Assembly: GCA_023053545.1 (NCBI GenBank)
Contig: JAKZAN010000001.1
Location: 1,136,565 to 1,200,564 of the forward strand
DNA length: 64,000 bases
Source: Lepidurus packardi
Taxonomy: Eukaryota; Arthropoda; Branchiopoda; Notostraca; Triopsidae
Reading direction: 5' to 3'
The position numbers and the translations under genes are program-made. Of the stretch, positions 63,680 to 64,000 are shown piece after piece. Every line of letters begins with the position of its first letter. Positions within the stretch are counted from its first letter, which is position 1. The notes under the pieces are model-generated. The model did not search any database, was not told the DNA's origin, and saw only the letters and a program-made list of their open reading frames with translations.

Positions 63680-64000
63680 ATGGACGAAACCAGTGAAAAA
63701 TCGGGGGAATCCCCCGAGTCAAGTACTTTGAAACCATTCACGTAACTCTGTCTTCTTGTTTTCTCTCCCATCTAGAAGAGCGACGTATACGCAACGGGAA
63801 ATCCATCCGAGCAGATTATGAAACCGCCATATCCGCCACTGGTATTTCTTTAAAATCCTCCGCATTAACAAAAAACCTTCATAAATCATACAAAATTTAG
63901 GCTATGGAAAATTTCACTATTGGCTATTGTTAATTTGTGGCTGGGCCAACGCTGCCGACGCCGTCGAGGTTCTGTGCGTCTCTTTCCTCCTACCTTCTGC
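63680..64000 (+). CDS. SV2-like major facilitator transporter, 5' partial
   Basis: Three coding exons (63680-63722, 63776-63841, 63901 to the window edge) with GT-AG sites and phase-1 junctions. The start MDETSEKSGESPESK is polar and cytosolic. Then comes DYETAISATGYGKFHYW followed by the first membrane segment LLLICGWANAADAVEVLCVS. The [DE]-x-A-x-x-x-TG-[FY]-G-[KR]-F pattern followed by the DAVE motif is typical of the synaptic vesicle 2 / SVOP branch of sugar-porter-like transporters. SV2 proteins sit in synaptic vesicles; insect relatives are also found in other tissues. The substrate is unknown. The gene continues beyond 64,000. Confidence 0.85.

Overview
This is arthropod-like nuclear DNA. 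Genes are split by GT-AG introns with typical splice sites, and there are many microsatellites, minisatellites and homopolymer runs. One tract carries TTAGG-type repeats. The proteins include a calexcitin, an invertebrate neuronal EF-hand protein. The exact group (crustacean, chelicerate, insect) cannot be decided from the sequence alone. No viral, bacterial or CRISPR content was seen.

About 320-27,896: a giant imperfect palindrome of about 27.6 kb. Two arms of about 13.6-14 kb face each other around a centre near 13,892. They are almost identical over most of their length and diverge in the outer 1 kb. Each arm holds an array of 80-bp tandem units (left 6,749-9,424; right 19,717-21,505). Each also has a tRNA-derived SINE-like sequence and a TATG microsatellite next to the centre, plus two diverged direct copies of a module that looks like exons and introns but has no long open frame. 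The right arm has about 1.55 kb with no left counterpart. No transposase or other credible protein was found. This is the most unusual part of the window.

28,925-30,750 (minus): a complete seven-exon ANP32 gene of 253 residues. 31,736-47,618 (minus): the last ten coding exons, at least 1,316 residues, of a large ankyrin-repeat protein collinear with vertebrate synphilin-1 (SNCAIP), with one GC-AG intron and introns full of local repeats. 48,927-50,110 (plus): a complete six-exon PEX2 gene of 295 residues. 50.1-54.4 kb: intergenic, with a compact terminal-inverted-repeat element at 53,231-53,909 flanked by a 10-bp direct repeat. 54.4-59,485 (plus): a calexcitin gene of 184 residues with a probable non-coding first exon and minisatellites in its first intron. 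60.7-61.2 kb: a MITE-like inverted repeat. 61,652-62,687 (minus): a THAP-domain gene with a broken frame. 63,680-64,000 (plus): the first three coding exons of an SV2-like major facilitator transporter, cut by the window edge.

The genes do not form a pathway. They are separate housekeeping genes (ANP32, PEX2) and likely neuronal genes (synphilin-like, calexcitin, SV2-like) on both strands. Exon junctions were worked out by hand from reading-frame phase and splice consensus. No alignment or transcript evidence was available.
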